Assembly: GCF_024586455.1 (NCBI RefSeq)
Contig: NC_065921.1
Location: 1 to 64,000 of the forward strand
Source: Bactrocera neohumeralis
Taxonomy: Eukaryota; Arthropoda; Insecta; Diptera; Tephritidae
Direction of reading: 5' to 3'
Length of the DNA stretch: 64,000 bases
Shown here: piece after piece, positions 46,101 through 59,444 of the stretch
Position numbering within the stretch: the first letter of the stretch is position 1
Layout of the letters: each line of letters starts with the position of its first letter
Position numbers and translations under genes: made by a program
The notes under the pieces: generated by a model
Databases searched by the model: none
What the model was told of the DNA's origin: nothing
Seen by the model: only the letters and a program-made list of their open reading frames with translations

Positions 46101-46765
46101 GAATTATAGATATGTAATATAGTTTTTACTCAGTTTCGTCAAAGCTTGTGAAATAATATCTTGATCTACTAGTGTGTATAATATTTCATGCCAAATCTGC
46201 AATGAGTTCAGGGGCATAGTGATATTCCAATTTCAACTATGTACCTAAAACATAGTTATTCAAAATCACAAGTCTTCCGATTTTTTAACAAGGTTTTTTA
46301 TTTTGATTGCCTAAAAACTTATACTTCCAAAGCACTGACAATAGAAATATGGAAATTAGGAAAGTAACTTCTGCGTGGCATGGCGTTCGAATATATCGAA
46401 ATTAGTTGGGAATAAAATTAAAAGTTATGTGCATTAAATTTTATTATTTATATTCTATAATAGATATGCTATAACAATGCAACTTTAACTTTAAGTCTTT
46501 AATATTTTGTCTGTGGTGAAAATAGTCATATGTATATAGATGCATATGGACCATCAAAAAAGTACTTTATGCACAAATTGTTTTCAATTGGTCTTTTTTT
46601 ATTGAGCACAATCAATTGTCGTTGAATATTTATACTTTTAAATTACAACTACAAGCGGGCAATATACCATAAATAATGTAACCTATCCTCTAGGCATATA
46701 CATTATATTATAGAGCATATTTAATTTTATATAACACCTACATATTATTAAATACGACTAAAGTG

Positions 46766-48358
46766 TGCCCTGTCTTTAGTGGATTCAATTGTTTCGTTTT
46801 TCGGGTGGATTGTGTAAGTTCGTCCTAATGCATTAGTTGAGAACACATCTGGATGTCAATCTACTGGTTAGCCTTGCTTTCTGCGCAACTATTTCTTCGA
46901 CGATGCATTCCATGTATAATATCAGGGTATTTCCGAATAGAGCAATGTTCTCGCAAACGGATCAGTGACGAAAGTTAAGAAAAAACTCGTCAATGTTAAT
47001 TTTGTTGCTGGCGGTGTTTCCACTGGCTGTACTGTATTCCTTGGGTTGAAATACACTCTTCGGCCATTCTCCAAATAAACTGCGAGACGCACAACAGTCG
47101 GAAAACGTTCATGAATTGCAAAAGTAAATATCCTACAAAGCGCTTTATTGCAGTTCACGTATCGTTCAAGACCAATAATCGCCATGTTGCTTCCTTTGGT
47201 GACGTACTTACAAACGTATTTTATCGATTTCACCAAACTGCAATATTAAACATTGATATGAGTTTTGAATATGAATTAGACAATACTGGTGAATATAGTA
47301 CGATCCATGTGTTGTCAACTTCGATATTAACTTTTGTAAGTTGATTACTGAATGTTCTGTTATCTGGTGAGCGATGCCGATAGAGTTGATATCCATCATT
47401 TCCAGTTTGTGTTTCCGAAAGAAAAGTACGTGGATAGTGTTTCATGCATTTATTGTCAGACATACAAACCGAAAAGATGAACCATATTGGTTTCCACCAC
47501 TTCGTATAATACTGGATCTTTCTCTACATCAGGAATTTCCGCAGAAATGATTTCATCTATTTGATCTGGTGTAACCATCATCAAAAGAACATTGCGGAAA
47601 ACCTCTCCTTTGCCACTCAACAAAGTACATCTAGCATCCAACAGCACCACATATACGTTGCTTCAAGATAAAGTCAATCAAACATAGTAACTGTTGTTTG
47701 AAAAGTCATGCTGTGACATCGTGACGATCGCTTGCGGATTGACCGCGATCCATAATTCCGCACGTTTGTCACCGCATCCTGGAAGTACTTCTTGCCTTGC
47801 CTTGCCTTGGGCGACCTCTTGGTGGCTTTGTAACAAAGTTCAATTTGCAATTGACCTCTTTGTGTGAAACACACGTAAAGTTTTCAATGAATAATTTTCA
47901 ATAATTTTTCTTTTGAATAGCCGGAATAAAAAAGCAAGCGACCGAAATTGAACGATTCAAATAATTTACAAATCAAAATATTGAAAAACAAAACAAACAA
48001 AAATTTAAAAAAAAATTGTACTTTTTGGAATTATCCAATTTTCCGACTTTTCTTTATGAAAAGTATAATGTATTTTCATTTCTAAACCTTCCTTGATCCA
48101 CAACGAACATCTTCTGAAAATTTCATCAAGATTGGTGCAGCCGTTAGCGTTACTAACAAACAAACATTCATTCGTTTGTATGGGAAAAAGAAAAGGGCTG
48201 TTTTTAGGGGTTTTCCGGCAATTATTCGAATTTTTCTCTCCTTAAGAACCATCCATGAACCTCAACGAACATTTTACAAAAAAAATTATCAAATTTGGTT
48301 CAGTCGTATGAAAGTTATGAGCATACATACAGTTTGGCGATTAATTTTTATTTACATA
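46766..48358 (-). mobile_element. Helitron copy B, 5' part, abutting copy C
   Basis: On the minus strand the 5' end is at 48358 ('tatgtaaataaaaatt'). Coding remnants include 'DQIDEIISAEIPDVEKDPVL' (47530-47590), 'GNDGYQLYRHRSP' (47380-47420), and the helicase-like N-terminal block 'SIKYVCKYVTKGSNMAIIGL', 'FAIHERFPTVVRLAVYLENG' and 'DPFARTLLYSEIP' (46922-47236). These continue to about 46770 in another frame ('RKARLTSRLTSRCV'). It is more diverged than copies A and C and lacks the 3' half. Confidence 0.83.
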
Positions 48359-50810
48359 CTAGCTGACCCCTCAGTCGTTGTCCTTCGTGAAATTATGTGT
48401 TTTGAAATGAAAACAAGTTGAAATTATATTGTGTCGAAAATGATTTATTTTCGATTTTTCTTCATTTTTTTTAACGTAGCGCAGCTTAATAAACATAATT
48501 TTTTGATTTCTGTTCTGTTGCGTAAATATACAGAGAAGATGGGTTTCCAACTCGTCAACACGCCACATACATACATATACATATCTGGCCGTGTGAAAAA
48601 CATAGCATTTCCCGATTTCCTTGTGTCCTGTTGATTGTCAACGCAAAGGCAATTTTCCCTGGAAATTGAATACTTTTGAACTGAAATGGCTGTCCCTTGT
48701 ATTCGATAACTGCGTCATAATCAGTCGGGTTCCATTACACAGTTTCGGCGCATGATGATTGTGAAACATAATAATGATAGATCCAACTTTGAGACGCAAA
48801 TGATGCTGGGGCATACCAAGGCTCTCCAAAGAATTTGGAAATTCCACTGGATAATTTACGGTTTCGTCTTTCTTGTCAAGACGATCGATCGATTTATATC
48901 AGCGCAAACCTCCTGGAATTTGACTCTGAATCTTCCAGTTTAAGTCATTAACATCGGTATTTTTGGCAACTAAAATTGCGCGTGCACTCAAGCAATTGCA
49001 GTTACGATAATTTTGCCAATGTGCGGATAAACATTCGTGATGAGTTCATCTTCATCTTTGAAGTGAATTGACAAAAGGGAGGTGAAATTGATATCACACC
49101 CCTGGAAGTACATATAAAGCGAAATTTGCCCATCTCCAATTCTTAGCGAATACAATGTAAAATGTCATCGGCAATGTCATTTTTTCGTATCCCATAATTA
49201 ACGCGAATTTGAAGGCTGATATGTCGAAATGATCTTCGCGAAAACTATGCGAACTTCAGTGGCATGCGAAGTAACTATCGCATATCGTCTGTTTCCAGTG
49301 ATTATCATGTTCCAGCAAATGCAACTGCTGGCATGCTTCTCAAAAAGTTGCACAAACTCTACCATTCACAATACGCAATGACTTAAATGAAGATGAACCG
49401 CGAGACGCACAACACAAAGCGCTTTATTGCAGTTCACATATCGACCCATTTGATACTGCTGATCTCATATTGTTCAAGGCCAATAACCGCTATGTTGCTT
49501 TCTTTGGTGACGTACTTGCAAACGTATTTGATCGATTTCACCAATCTACAATATTCAACATTGACATGAGTTTTGAATGTGAGTTAGGCAAAAGTGCCGA
49601 ATATGGTACGATCCATGTGTTGTCAACTTCGATGTGTTGTTAACGTCGATATTCACGCCTCTAAATGCTAAATATTCTGCCATTGTCGTCTGGCGAGCGA
49701 CGCCGATACAGTGAATATCCATCATTTCCCATTTCCGTTTCCGAAAGAAAAGCACATGAGTAGTGTTTCGTGCATTTATTGCCAGACATACAAACCAAAG
49801 TGGGATTGTAAGGTTCCCAAAGTCCATGAACCATATTGGTTTTCACCACTTCGTATAATTCTGGATCTATCTCTGAATCAGGCATTTCCGCTGAAATGAT
49901 TTCATCAATTTGATCTGGTGTAATCACCATCCGCATCCAAAGAAGAATGTGTGCGTGCGGCAAACCTCTTTTTTGCTACTTAAGAGAATACATTCAGCAT
50001 CTAACAGCACCATATATACATACATACATACCATAGGTTGCTTCAAGATAAAGACCATCAAACATCGCAGCTATTGTTTAAAAAGTCGTGCTGTGATATC
50101 GTTACGATCGCTAGCTGATTGACCGCGATCCATAATTCCGCACGTATGTCATCGCATTTTGGGAGTACTTCTTGCCTTTCTTTGGGCTGCCATACGTTTA
50201 TGACAAAAAGAACGCCGACAAATATTAGCGCGACCTCTTCGTGGCTTCGTAACAAATTTCAATCAGTAATTGATCACTTCGTCTGAAACACACATAAAGT
50301 TTTCACTGAATAATTTTTCCTTTGGATAGCCGGAATAAAAAAGCAAGCGACCGCAATTGAACGATTCAAATAATTTACAAATCAAAATATTGAAACAAAA
50401 CAAACAAAAATTGAAAAAAATGTGTTTGAAAAATGTTACTTTTTGGAATTGTCCAATTTTCCGACTTCTCCTCATGAAAAGTATAAGGTATTTGTTTCTA
50501 AACCTTTCCTGATCCACAACAAACAACCTTTAAAAATTTCATCAACCGTTCTCTTAGTGTTACTAACAAACAAACATTCATTTTTTATATACTTACATAT
50601 GTACATATGTATGTATGTATGTAACGTTTGTATGGGGAAAAGAAAAAGGCTGTTTTTAGGGGTTTTCCGGAAATTATTCGAATTTTTCTCGCCGTAAAAA
50701 CCATCTTTGAACTTCAACGAACATTTAAGAAAAAGGATTGGCCAAATTGGTCCAGGCGTTATTGAGTTATGCGCGTACATACAGTTTGACGATTCATTTT
50801 TATTTATATA
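48359..50810 (-). mobile_element. Helitron copy C, internally deleted
   Basis: The 3' end CTAG (minus strand) is at 48359-48362. The hairpin next to it is weakened compared with copy A. It encodes the same helicase tail (48638-48847) and the same 'MPHAHILLWMRM' to 'LYRRRSPDD' block (49661-49963) as copy A, with few differences. It keeps two short segments absent from copy A (near 48960-48990 and 49245-49400). The 5' end is near 50810 ('atataaataaaaatgaatcg' on the minus strand). It directly adjoins the 5' end of copy B. Confidence 0.85.
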
Positions 50811-51107
50811 TGTAGATATGTATGTATAGATAGTATAGATATACATAGATTGACAAAATGCATCAAAGAAATTCAATGCTTGTTCAGGAATATTTGTCAT
50901 GATCTTATTTGTTAGGAAAAAGCAAAAATTTTGCTCGCCACTGCAAATGAATCCATGAATTATGTTTTTTCATATATTCTAACATTTTAGAGGCTTTTGG
51001 TTATTAATAAAATTTTAATCTTTTAATATTTATGTGAAAATAAGATGCACATTCGCTTACTCAGCCATTTACATACACTTTCATATAGCTAAATAAAAAT
51101 ATATGAT

Positions 51108-53497
51108 ATGCCGAAACCGTTACTAAACAACCAAATTTTATTTACTTACAGTAATAACCACAATAAGAATCGTTCATTTTCTGAATCGGATTTAACAGGT
51201 AGTAAAATAAATATATGTTTGTTTTTATAAAGAATATAACAGTACAGAGCTTTTATTAATAGATCCATATAGACTTTCCAGTTGGCTTGGCATCAAATAT
51301 CTACATGAGTATATTTCCATAGACGATCTTAATATTTTCAGAAGAAAGAAGTATCCCCCAGGTAAATACAATTTACTGAAAATGTATGTAATAAAAGAGG
51401 TTTATAAAATAAGTATATACTATTTTCATGTAGAAACAAAGTAAAATCTGTCGCAAAATTTTAAATCTATTTAAAACAATACTACAATATTTACTTAACT
51501 ACATACATATATATTGATACCAATACTCTCCTCTTACAGGCTTCCACACCAAAAGCATTATACACCCGCAAACAATTGATGAATCAGGGCTTCCATTTAA
51601 CTCCCTTGAATCCGAATACAGTTGTCAATTTAAAAAGAGATATTTTAATTCGAAGCCGAGTATTTTAAGACGATCTACATCTTTACATTTAGAAGGATTG
51701 ATGCAAAATAAATCTGAACACCAAGAGCAATTTCAACCATATACGTTTGAGGACTACAAACTGTGAGTAAAAATGAAAAAAATATCACTCTGGAAACAGT
51801 AGTGATTAACTTTTTATTTTGTCATCAATTCGAAAAATTCAAATTTGCATAAGAGAATGTATGTACGCACACATGGGGAAGGTGTATAATTATATTAACA
51901 TTTAAAGAGACTACCACCAGTCGCAGACACACAAAAGGACGTGTTTATTTCTTTTGGCAAATATAATTTTTTTTTAATAAACAGGGTTGAGTTTAAGTTG
52001 TTCAAGATATATTAGATAATTGTACTAATTGACACGGCAGACGGAACTGTGAGCTTACGCGCTACTGCAAAATTCCTTTATGAATTTTATGTGTAAAAGA
52101 TATTTTCGGTATTTCTCTTATTTTATCATTTATTTTTAAGGTCCCGTGGCAGTCTTATTAAGAAGGCAGAAAATTTATGTATGAGCGGCATTATCAACAT
52201 GGAACCAGAATATCGTTCATCTTATATTTCTTATCCAATGGTTAACCGCACCTCAAAAATTTTACCTCGAGAAGCGTTTCGTCTCTTTTCTGACCCTACG
52301 GATAAGAACCCTCACCCAGAAGAGGTAAAGAATACTATAAGTAAGAAGCTTATAGTTGATAAAATTACTAGTGAAAACAGTCTACAACAAATTTGTGTTG
52401 AAACGAAATATAACACAGCCCCATCTGAGTATAAGCAACAGTTTGTACGATTTCCTATTGAAAAGGCGTGCTCAATTCCACAAATAAGTCACCTGAAAAT
52501 AAAAGGGGAATTTGGTGGTGTGCCCGAATATAAAGACAGTTTTAAAACCTACGAAACCTACTTAAAGAGCGCACCCATTAAAAAAGGCGATAATTTGCGA
52601 ATGCCTGGTGCTCAAGAAGTTGATGTCGAAACAAATGCGATTTTAAAATTTACAGAGCATCGCGCGAAATTAAAAGATCCCACCGAATTTACATCAAACG
52701 AAAAATTACTGAAAGTCAATAATCATATAAATCTATGTGGTCAATTCTCAAAAGATCTACCAGAATATTATGAAAGTTTCCGCGATCCTCAGATCAAACA
52801 TATGCCTGAGCGTAGCAAATGTCGTGAACCATATTTACGACTTAAAGGTAAAATTGAATTTAATCCTGAATATAGAAACACTTTTTTGGATTTTCCTCGT
52901 TCACGCCCCGTTATTCGAAAACCAGTTTCCACATTACGCTTGTCAAACGCATCAAATACATCAAAAGGGGCAATTACGAAAAATATCAAACAGTCACTAC
53001 GCCCAAAATTGGAGTCATGTTCAACAAATGTACACCCAAAGCATGAAAACCAGCTCTCAGATATCATCATAACACCAGAATATCGTCGTGCCAATTATCA
53101 GTATCAGATGCGTGAACGGACGCCAGTTAGGAATCTAAACGAGAAAAAAGGTGGCGATTTTGAAGTGGGTCGTGAATCAAAAACCAAATTTGTATCGATT
53201 ATGACAGATCGAAAAAACTCTTTTCTTTCCACGAAAATGGCTGGTAAGCAGAAGCGACGTATTTTGTCTAATCGATTAAAACCCACTGAGCATCAACAAG
53301 GAACAGGTTCGGAAAAAGAGGTCCCTTGTGCAACGAAAAATGCCCCAAAATATGGTAGACGTGCTTCCGTACTTCCTAATTCATCGGTATTCGAGTCCTC
53401 TGTTTCTGATCAGGCAACTAGCGACAACCCCTTTGTGGTGTTGAATGAACCTTATAAGCAGTCTCCCTGGACGAAAAAGTCGTGGTATGAATCATAA
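51108..53497 (+). CDS. MDM1/SAXO-like microtubule-associated repeat protein
   Basis: Suggested exons 51108-51198, 51263-51361, 51540-51762 and 52141-53497; 1770 nt, 589 aa, phases consistent and splice sites canonical. The protein is basic, without membrane segments, and contains at least seven repeats built on Glu-Tyr, three or four residues, then Phe/Tyr: 'SEYSCQFKRYF', 'PEYRSSYISYP', 'SEYKQQFVRFP', 'PEYKDSFKTYE', 'PEYYESFRDP', 'PEYRNTFLDFP' and 'PEYRRANYQY'. This pattern resembles the microtubule-binding repeats of MDM1 (centrioles) and SAXO/MAP6 proteins (axonemes). Which of these it belongs to is inferred. The first Met is uncertain: 51108 is in frame, but 51152 follows a good acceptor (acttacag), so the start could lie in an upstream exon. 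The next gene on the same strand may also be ciliary. 50811-51107 shows nothing else. Confidence 0.82.
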
Positions 53498-55329
53498 ACA
53501 TTATTCAATAACAACAACGTTTATGAAATATGTGTAATTTTTTGTTTTCTTAAAAATACAAAGTTCTTTGTTATGGAGTCAAGATTCAATTAAACAATTT
53601 ATGGATTCACAAAAAATCTGTATATAATATATTATTATTGTACACACACATAATAGGAAGAAGTAAGAGGTATCGGTTGTTTATGCTTCCGTTTTGGCAG
53701 TCACGTTTTAATAATGCATTTAATATTTGTAAAAGTTATTATCTCCTCTTTGGTAATACTTACTTTTAGGATTTACATATATGTGTAATGAAGAGGTTCA
53801 TGTTATTATGTTCAATGAAATTATTTAGTAATTATTAATTCCAAAAAAGCAACACGTATGTATATTTATATGTACAGCTGCAACAATAGCATTAACTATG
53901 GCAGTTTTGTATAAATATATTTAGCAACTTTAAAAATATAAATGTTTACTTTAAAATGTTCTGATAAGTCAGTAAAACTTATCTAAACATCAAAATGTTA
54001 GTAAAATATGGAAAATAAAGGCAAACTTCAGCTGCAAGCACGTGTTTCAAAGAAACATTCAAATAGCAGTGTTTCAGAAATTATTTTCACTTTTAACGGA
54101 AAAATACGAATATATGGCATTTTAACAAATAAAGTAAGAGTGAGTAAAATATTTTTTATTTGTGGTATTACTAGGATAAAATTTAAAACACATTTTGTTA
54201 TATGGGGCTTTAGTGGGTCGCGGCATACCCCGTACCAATGGTAAAATATTATTTAATTCTTTTAAAATCCTCCATTTTCCAGGAAAATTATTTTAAAATG
54301 GAGGAATTAAAATTTTACAACTATGTATATTCAAAAGCCTCTTCGAAGAAAACCAGGAAATAAGGTGCTAAAAAAGAAAAACAATCGCCAAGTCGGACCC
54401 TTTTCAATCGGCTAGGCAGATAAAAGCTAAACTAAATCAAGTCCACTTAATATTCTTTATAAATTAAATGATACTCCCAGGATCTGATTCGGTATTCGGT
54501 GACTGTTAAATTTTTCTCTTTTGGTTTTATTTACAGTTTTAATACTTAGAATAATATAAAGAGCATTTCCTATCTTTTTCAAGATTCAGAGTCGGTAAAT
54601 AAATAATGTTCTTCAATGTTATTAGGTACATACCCACATACATATGTTTATGTTTACTCGTGATTTCCATAGCTATGGTTCATATTATATGTAACAGATA
54701 ACCAAATTTATTTCATATGATTATGAATTTCATCTTATTAAAGATCTAAAGTCCACCACTAAAACACCCACCTCTTAAACTAATTATTACTAAATGGTGA
54801 ACCACCCCAAAACCGCACCTATTTTGATTTTTTGCCCTTATTTTCTGATTTTTTATTGTCATTTATTTCATTCTCAACCATTTTTTTTAGCAAACAACTA
54901 TACGAACTATTTCCCTTTCACATTTACATTGTATACTCCACATTTTTATCAATTTTCGGCATTCAGGCCCAGTGTTTGGTTTTTCCCATTTTTATACTCT
55001 TGCCACATGTTGCTGCAGAATATAATATAATCAAATAAGGCACCAATTAATACAATGGATAAAACTTTTCATGATTAGTGCTCTGAAGTAAGCCATCTTA
55101 TGACCAAATATGGTGTCTCGGTGTTTTCATCTGATGTCGATACACCTTTCTTGAATTGAATTATGATATGTACGCGTATTTATATCTTAGCAACACAATT
55201 ATTTTGTTTACTGTCATGATTTTATTTCCTCATATGTATGTACATATTTTTCTCGAAACAATTTATGCATCTAGACGTTTATTGGTGCTCTTATTTATCG
55301 TTGGAATAAACTGATAAAGAGTCCGTAAA
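53498..55329. other. Intergenic DNA between the MDM1-like gene and the small gene
   Basis: About 1.8 kb, AT-rich. A dispersed-repeat remnant is visible at 54990-55180 ('tactcttgccacatgttgct'). A short inverted match ('ttccaggaaaattattttaa'-type) occurs near 54270-54310. The small open frames at 54008-54244 and 54794-55038 look like chance. No gene is supported. Confidence 0.5.
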
Positions 55330-55765
55330 ATGTGTTCGAAGGATCAATACAGTGAGATGAAAGATAAATTTAAACCACCCAAATTGAAACAGCCAACAAG
55401 CAAGTTAAAAAGAAGGAACTATTCTCAAATTATAGTTAACTTATTTTTCATTATTGTTTTCAGCTACACGAGCCCGTTGCTATGAGCAATTCCTTTGGCA
55501 AGAGCTTTACAACGAATATATTCGTTACAATGACCGTTTAGTTAATGTAAAGCCGGACAAAGCAAATACAGAATATTTTGATGAATATTGTAAGAAGGTT
55601 CCAAAGGAAGATATGGCTAAAAAGGAGCGTTTGATTAACGTTTACCCGTTGTACAGCACTAGCGCGATAACCATGTGGAATAACAATGGTGATATAACAA
55701 GAGATTTTAAAAAGCGTTACATTATAACACGCCCGGTGCAAGAACAAGCTGAACAATTCGGATAA
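55330..55765 (+). CDS. Small acidic/basic-mixed protein, possibly CFAP144/FAM183-like
   Basis: Two exons: 55330-55351 (donor gtgaga) and 55464-55765 (acceptor ttttcag). They join in phase to give a protein of about 107 aa starting 'MCSKDQYTTRARCYEQFLWQ'. It has no signal peptide or membrane segment and is rich in charged and aromatic residues ('LYNEYIRYNDRLVN', 'KKERLINVYPLYSTSAITMW'). The pattern of an N-terminal 'W..LY..Y' stretch, a mid Pro-rich link and a C-terminal 'RLxxxxxYxxxxxxMW' stretch resembles the short axonemal family CFAP144/FAM183; this is a weak match by eye. The start fits because the first exon has the needed phase with a strong donor. If the identity holds, it would act in cilia or sperm tails. 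Confidence 0.6.
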
Positions 55766-56902
55766 TATGAGCGTCTAGAGTCAAACTGTATTTTTAAATA
55801 ATAAGTTAGTATATGTATGTACATATACACTAACGCTTATATGGCTCATATGTTCACAAATTGTCTTTCCCAATTTCAAAATTTAAAACTGGAAAATTGT
55901 ACACGATTAAAACATAGCTTAATTATAATTTTTACCTTAACTGAGTCAATGATGCTCGTTACATATGCATGTACATATGTATGAATATAATTTTATGGTA
56001 AGAGCAACTACTGATTTAAACAAACTCCAAATTATTTCTACTTAAAGAGTTGAAGAGGTATACATACCATTTTTATGTTCATGTGAAATCTGGTCTCTAT
56101 CAAGAACGATAAAAGACATATTATCCTTATACAAATCTACTATCTATTATCTAGAAGAGGAAGAAATTGTAATTTTTCTGAAAAATATCTTGCCACATGA
56201 TATCTAATGTTTTTCCAAATGGATATAAGTATTAATAATAAAATAATTCGCTTTTGTTTCTTTTGTACTAGATTTAGAATTTTAGTGAAATTTACCACTT
56301 TATATAAGACAATTAGTGTCTGTCTGACATCTGTTTGTTTACCACGTTTGTCTAATGATTTATACCATGGAAAAAAATTAACAACGCGTTAGTTTGAAAT
56401 TTTGCGTTCAAAGCTAATTAAGGCCAGTAGCGGAAGTAACCTTTTAGAGTAATTTCCAACATCCAAAGTGAACGTTTACAATAAAACCAACATGGCCGCA
56501 TCTGATGAGTAAGGGTGCCGAGAAATCAAAACGGTTTGCGGAAAACAAAAAACGCTGCAATATATGTATTTACGTATACTTTGGGCATTTTTTAGTATTA
56601 AACGTTGTCAACAACGATATCAACATGTAAGATTTCAGAATACACTTGTTGTAATACCATTTATTTATTAAATTAATTTGACTTGGCAACCGTTCGAACT
56701 AGTCACTTGGAAAATAAAAGAGACAACTGATCATTAATGCGACGCACTAGTTGTTGTTCTCGCACTTACATAATTCCAAAACAAAAATTCACGTTGACGT
56801 GTCTGTCAAATTTCTTCAGTGTCCAAAAGCAGATAATTAATTTTCTTCAAAGTGCATTTAATAAATTCTAAATAATTTGGTTCGTTTAGAAAGTGTTTCA
56901 TA
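55766..56902. other. Intergenic / upstream region of ribophorin II
   Basis: About 1.1 kb. AT-rich with tatgta tracts near 55810 and 55970. No gene and no recognisable transposon. The last 150 bp before 56903 are likely promoter and 5' UTR of the ribophorin II gene, but no TATA box or initiator could be named. Confidence 0.45.
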
Positions 56903-59200
56903 ATGTACATATTGGGTAAGATATTTTAAATAAAATTACTGCTAAAGATACCCTTAATATAATTAAAGGAGTGTTTTTTATAAAAGCCGGTTGAGAACTT
57001 TCACGAATGACTTCCTCTACCACTTGCTGAGAACTCGTTTACCGGCGGCATATCTGCTTATATACATACATACATTAAACTAAAATTTTCAAAAAGTAAA
57101 TAATTATATCTTTTTAGTACTGGTATACGCTGCGTTAGCGTTGTCTTTAAGTGCGACAACAATGGGAGCGCGTACTGTACAAGATTATCTAGGACAAAAA
57201 GACATTAACCGTTTGCAACGAGTATTTTCTGAAGGCTTAAAATCGAATGACTTGCAGGCCATTTACTACTCTTCCTTAAATCTTAAGGACTTGGATATCA
57301 AAGAATCAGCGGATTTATGTTCCAAACTGCAGAAACTTTACGAAGATTCTAAATTAAATGTAAGAAATGAACTATGTATACTATCATTAATCCATTTATA
57401 TATATTTTATTGCAGGCTTATGAAAAAGACTTTTATCTAATTGGAGCAAGAAAGAATTTACTTTGCAAAGAAAAATTGCCTGAAGCATTTTTAGGGAAAA
57501 TTTATTCATCGTTTAAGGCAAACCCTAGTTCTTCCCAAGAGATTTTTTATAGAGTCCTCAGCCATAAGCTTTTGGGGGTACAAATTGAAGAACAAAATAC
57601 CGCATCCATTTTAAAAATACTTCAAGATTTGTTAAAGAAAGATGATTCTATAGTTAGTCTTGGGTATGCATTTCATATTGCCAGCGAATTGGGTGGTGGT
57701 GCAGCATTTGTGGCAGATCGTGTTGAAGACGCAATTGTTCAAGGTGATGAAGTTGATGGAAAGATGTTACAATTTGAGGGAGGTCTTAGCATAACTGCTT
57801 TGGTTGTGACTGGAATATTCCGAGTGACAAATATTTTCAAAAAACCAATACCCCTTGATTCAGAGCAAGCAGTCAAATTTGCTACCTATTTCCTTAATCG
57901 CCGTTCCGTACAATCAGCTAAAGGTGCTCATGTCCTAATTGAAGCATTGAAGACATTAAATAGTGCTGGGAAAAGTACCCCAGTCTGTATTCAACTGATT
58001 GGAAATGGACAGTTAGATTCTGATGATCCAGTACTGAATGTGGCCGTTCTGGATTTGTTGGGAAATCCTATAATACCTCCACCACAAAACATATACGGAA
58101 AAATACTTTTAAAAAAAGACAACAGTGTTCTTGCTGAAAAAGTTCAATTAACACCAAAATCTTCAGACAAAAGTATATTTGCAGCCCAACTATCTAACTA
58201 TAAACCAACTCGCGGTATATATTCCGTAGTTATCAATGTGGACAATACGTTCACACAAACAATGTTTTTCAAAGTTCTTGGCCGTGTAAAAGTACACTCT
58301 TTGGAAATTGGTGTGGCTGAAGCCGACACAAGTTCGTCTGTTAAGAAACAAAGTGTTACGTATCCTCAAACTCTACCTGAAACTTTAAAGGCCGATAATA
58401 CTCAAAAAATACTACTTAAAACAGTTCTCACTGATGAAAGCACAACGAAGGTAGTATTCATACACAATTTGGATGGATTTAATATTTTCATTTTATTATA
58501 GGTAATAACAGTTCATCAAGCCTTCGTTCTTATGTTTAATGTGGAAACGGAAGAAGAAATAATTTTCGTTGCCGAACAAGACAGTAATAAAGCTTACAAA
58601 TTTGATATGGATGTAGGATCGCACGGAGCTGATTTTAAATACAAATCTGGAAATTATGAACTCCATTTAATCATAGGGGATTCATCAATTTCGAACTCGT
58701 TCAATTGGCATGTGGCGAACGTTGAATTGAAATTTCCCCAAGAAACAGGTAATATATAAAATTATATATAAATTCTTGTTTATATATTTCTAGTTTTATT
58801 TTCAGAAACATCAATGAAGCTGCCAATCCGTAATACGCTTCCAGAGATAGAGCATATGTTTCGTCCTCCTGAAAAACGACCTCCGCGTTTTGTTTCTGAT
58901 GTTTTTACCGGTCTGTGCTTAACTCCGCTGGTATTATTACTAATTTTTTGGGGAAAATTGGGCATGAACTTGTCTAATTTTACTTTCGAGCTCAGCACGT
59001 TAGGATTTCATTCCGGGTTTGGTGGCATACTTGCACTATTTGCAGTTTTTTGGGTAAATTTGAATATGTTCCAAACTCTACGTTTGCTTATCCCCATCGC
59101 AGTATTCACTTTTATTTGCGGCAACCGTCTTTTACGACGTATATACGCACAAAGATTAGGAAAGCCAACATCATCTTCATCGAGTAATGCTTCCACCTAA
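56903..59200 (+). CDS. RPN2: Ribophorin II, oligosaccharyltransferase subunit (RPN2 / OstDelta)
   Basis: Subunit of the ER oligosaccharyltransferase complex, which transfers the glycan from dolichol to Asn of nascent proteins. Exons 56903-56915, 57118-57359, 57416-58450, 58502-58748 and 58806-59200 give 1932 nt, 643 aa, close to the 631 aa of the human protein. The tiny first exon supplies 'MYIL' and completes a cleavable signal peptide ('MYILVLVYAALALSLSATTM'). The lumenal part has 'YEKDFYLIGARKNLLCKEKL', 'GYAFHIASELGGGAAFVADR' and 'KFATYFLNRRSVQSAKGAHV', all typical of the family. The last exon has 'RPPEKRPPRFVSDVFTGLCL' and then three hydrophobic segments, ending in a basic Ser-rich cytosolic tail. 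Introns are short (50-60 bp) except the first (202 bp). AATAAA is at 59326-59331. Confidence 0.96.
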
Positions 59201-59444
59201 AATCTACACTTAATTTCAAACTAAAGATATATAATATTTGCACAACGGAAGGCGTATTGTATACGTTCCGTTTTACTGTCATGTTTTTCGCATATACATA
59301 TGTAATTTTTATTTGAGGAAAACTAAATAAAGAAAGAATCACAAAAATGTTTTTGTAGATGATGTAAACATTATTTGGATGAAATTTAATATACATATTT
59401 TATAATGAAATTTTAATAATTAGTTCAAAAATTGTTTTTATGTA

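Noticed and set aside
51342..51361. A 20-nt microexon in the MDM1-like gene ('aagaaagaagtatcccccag' between good splice signals)
   Set aside because: The whole stretch 51263-51361 is one open 99-nt exon that fits the phases on both sides; the gap needed for a microexon would be a 33-nt intron, too short to splice.
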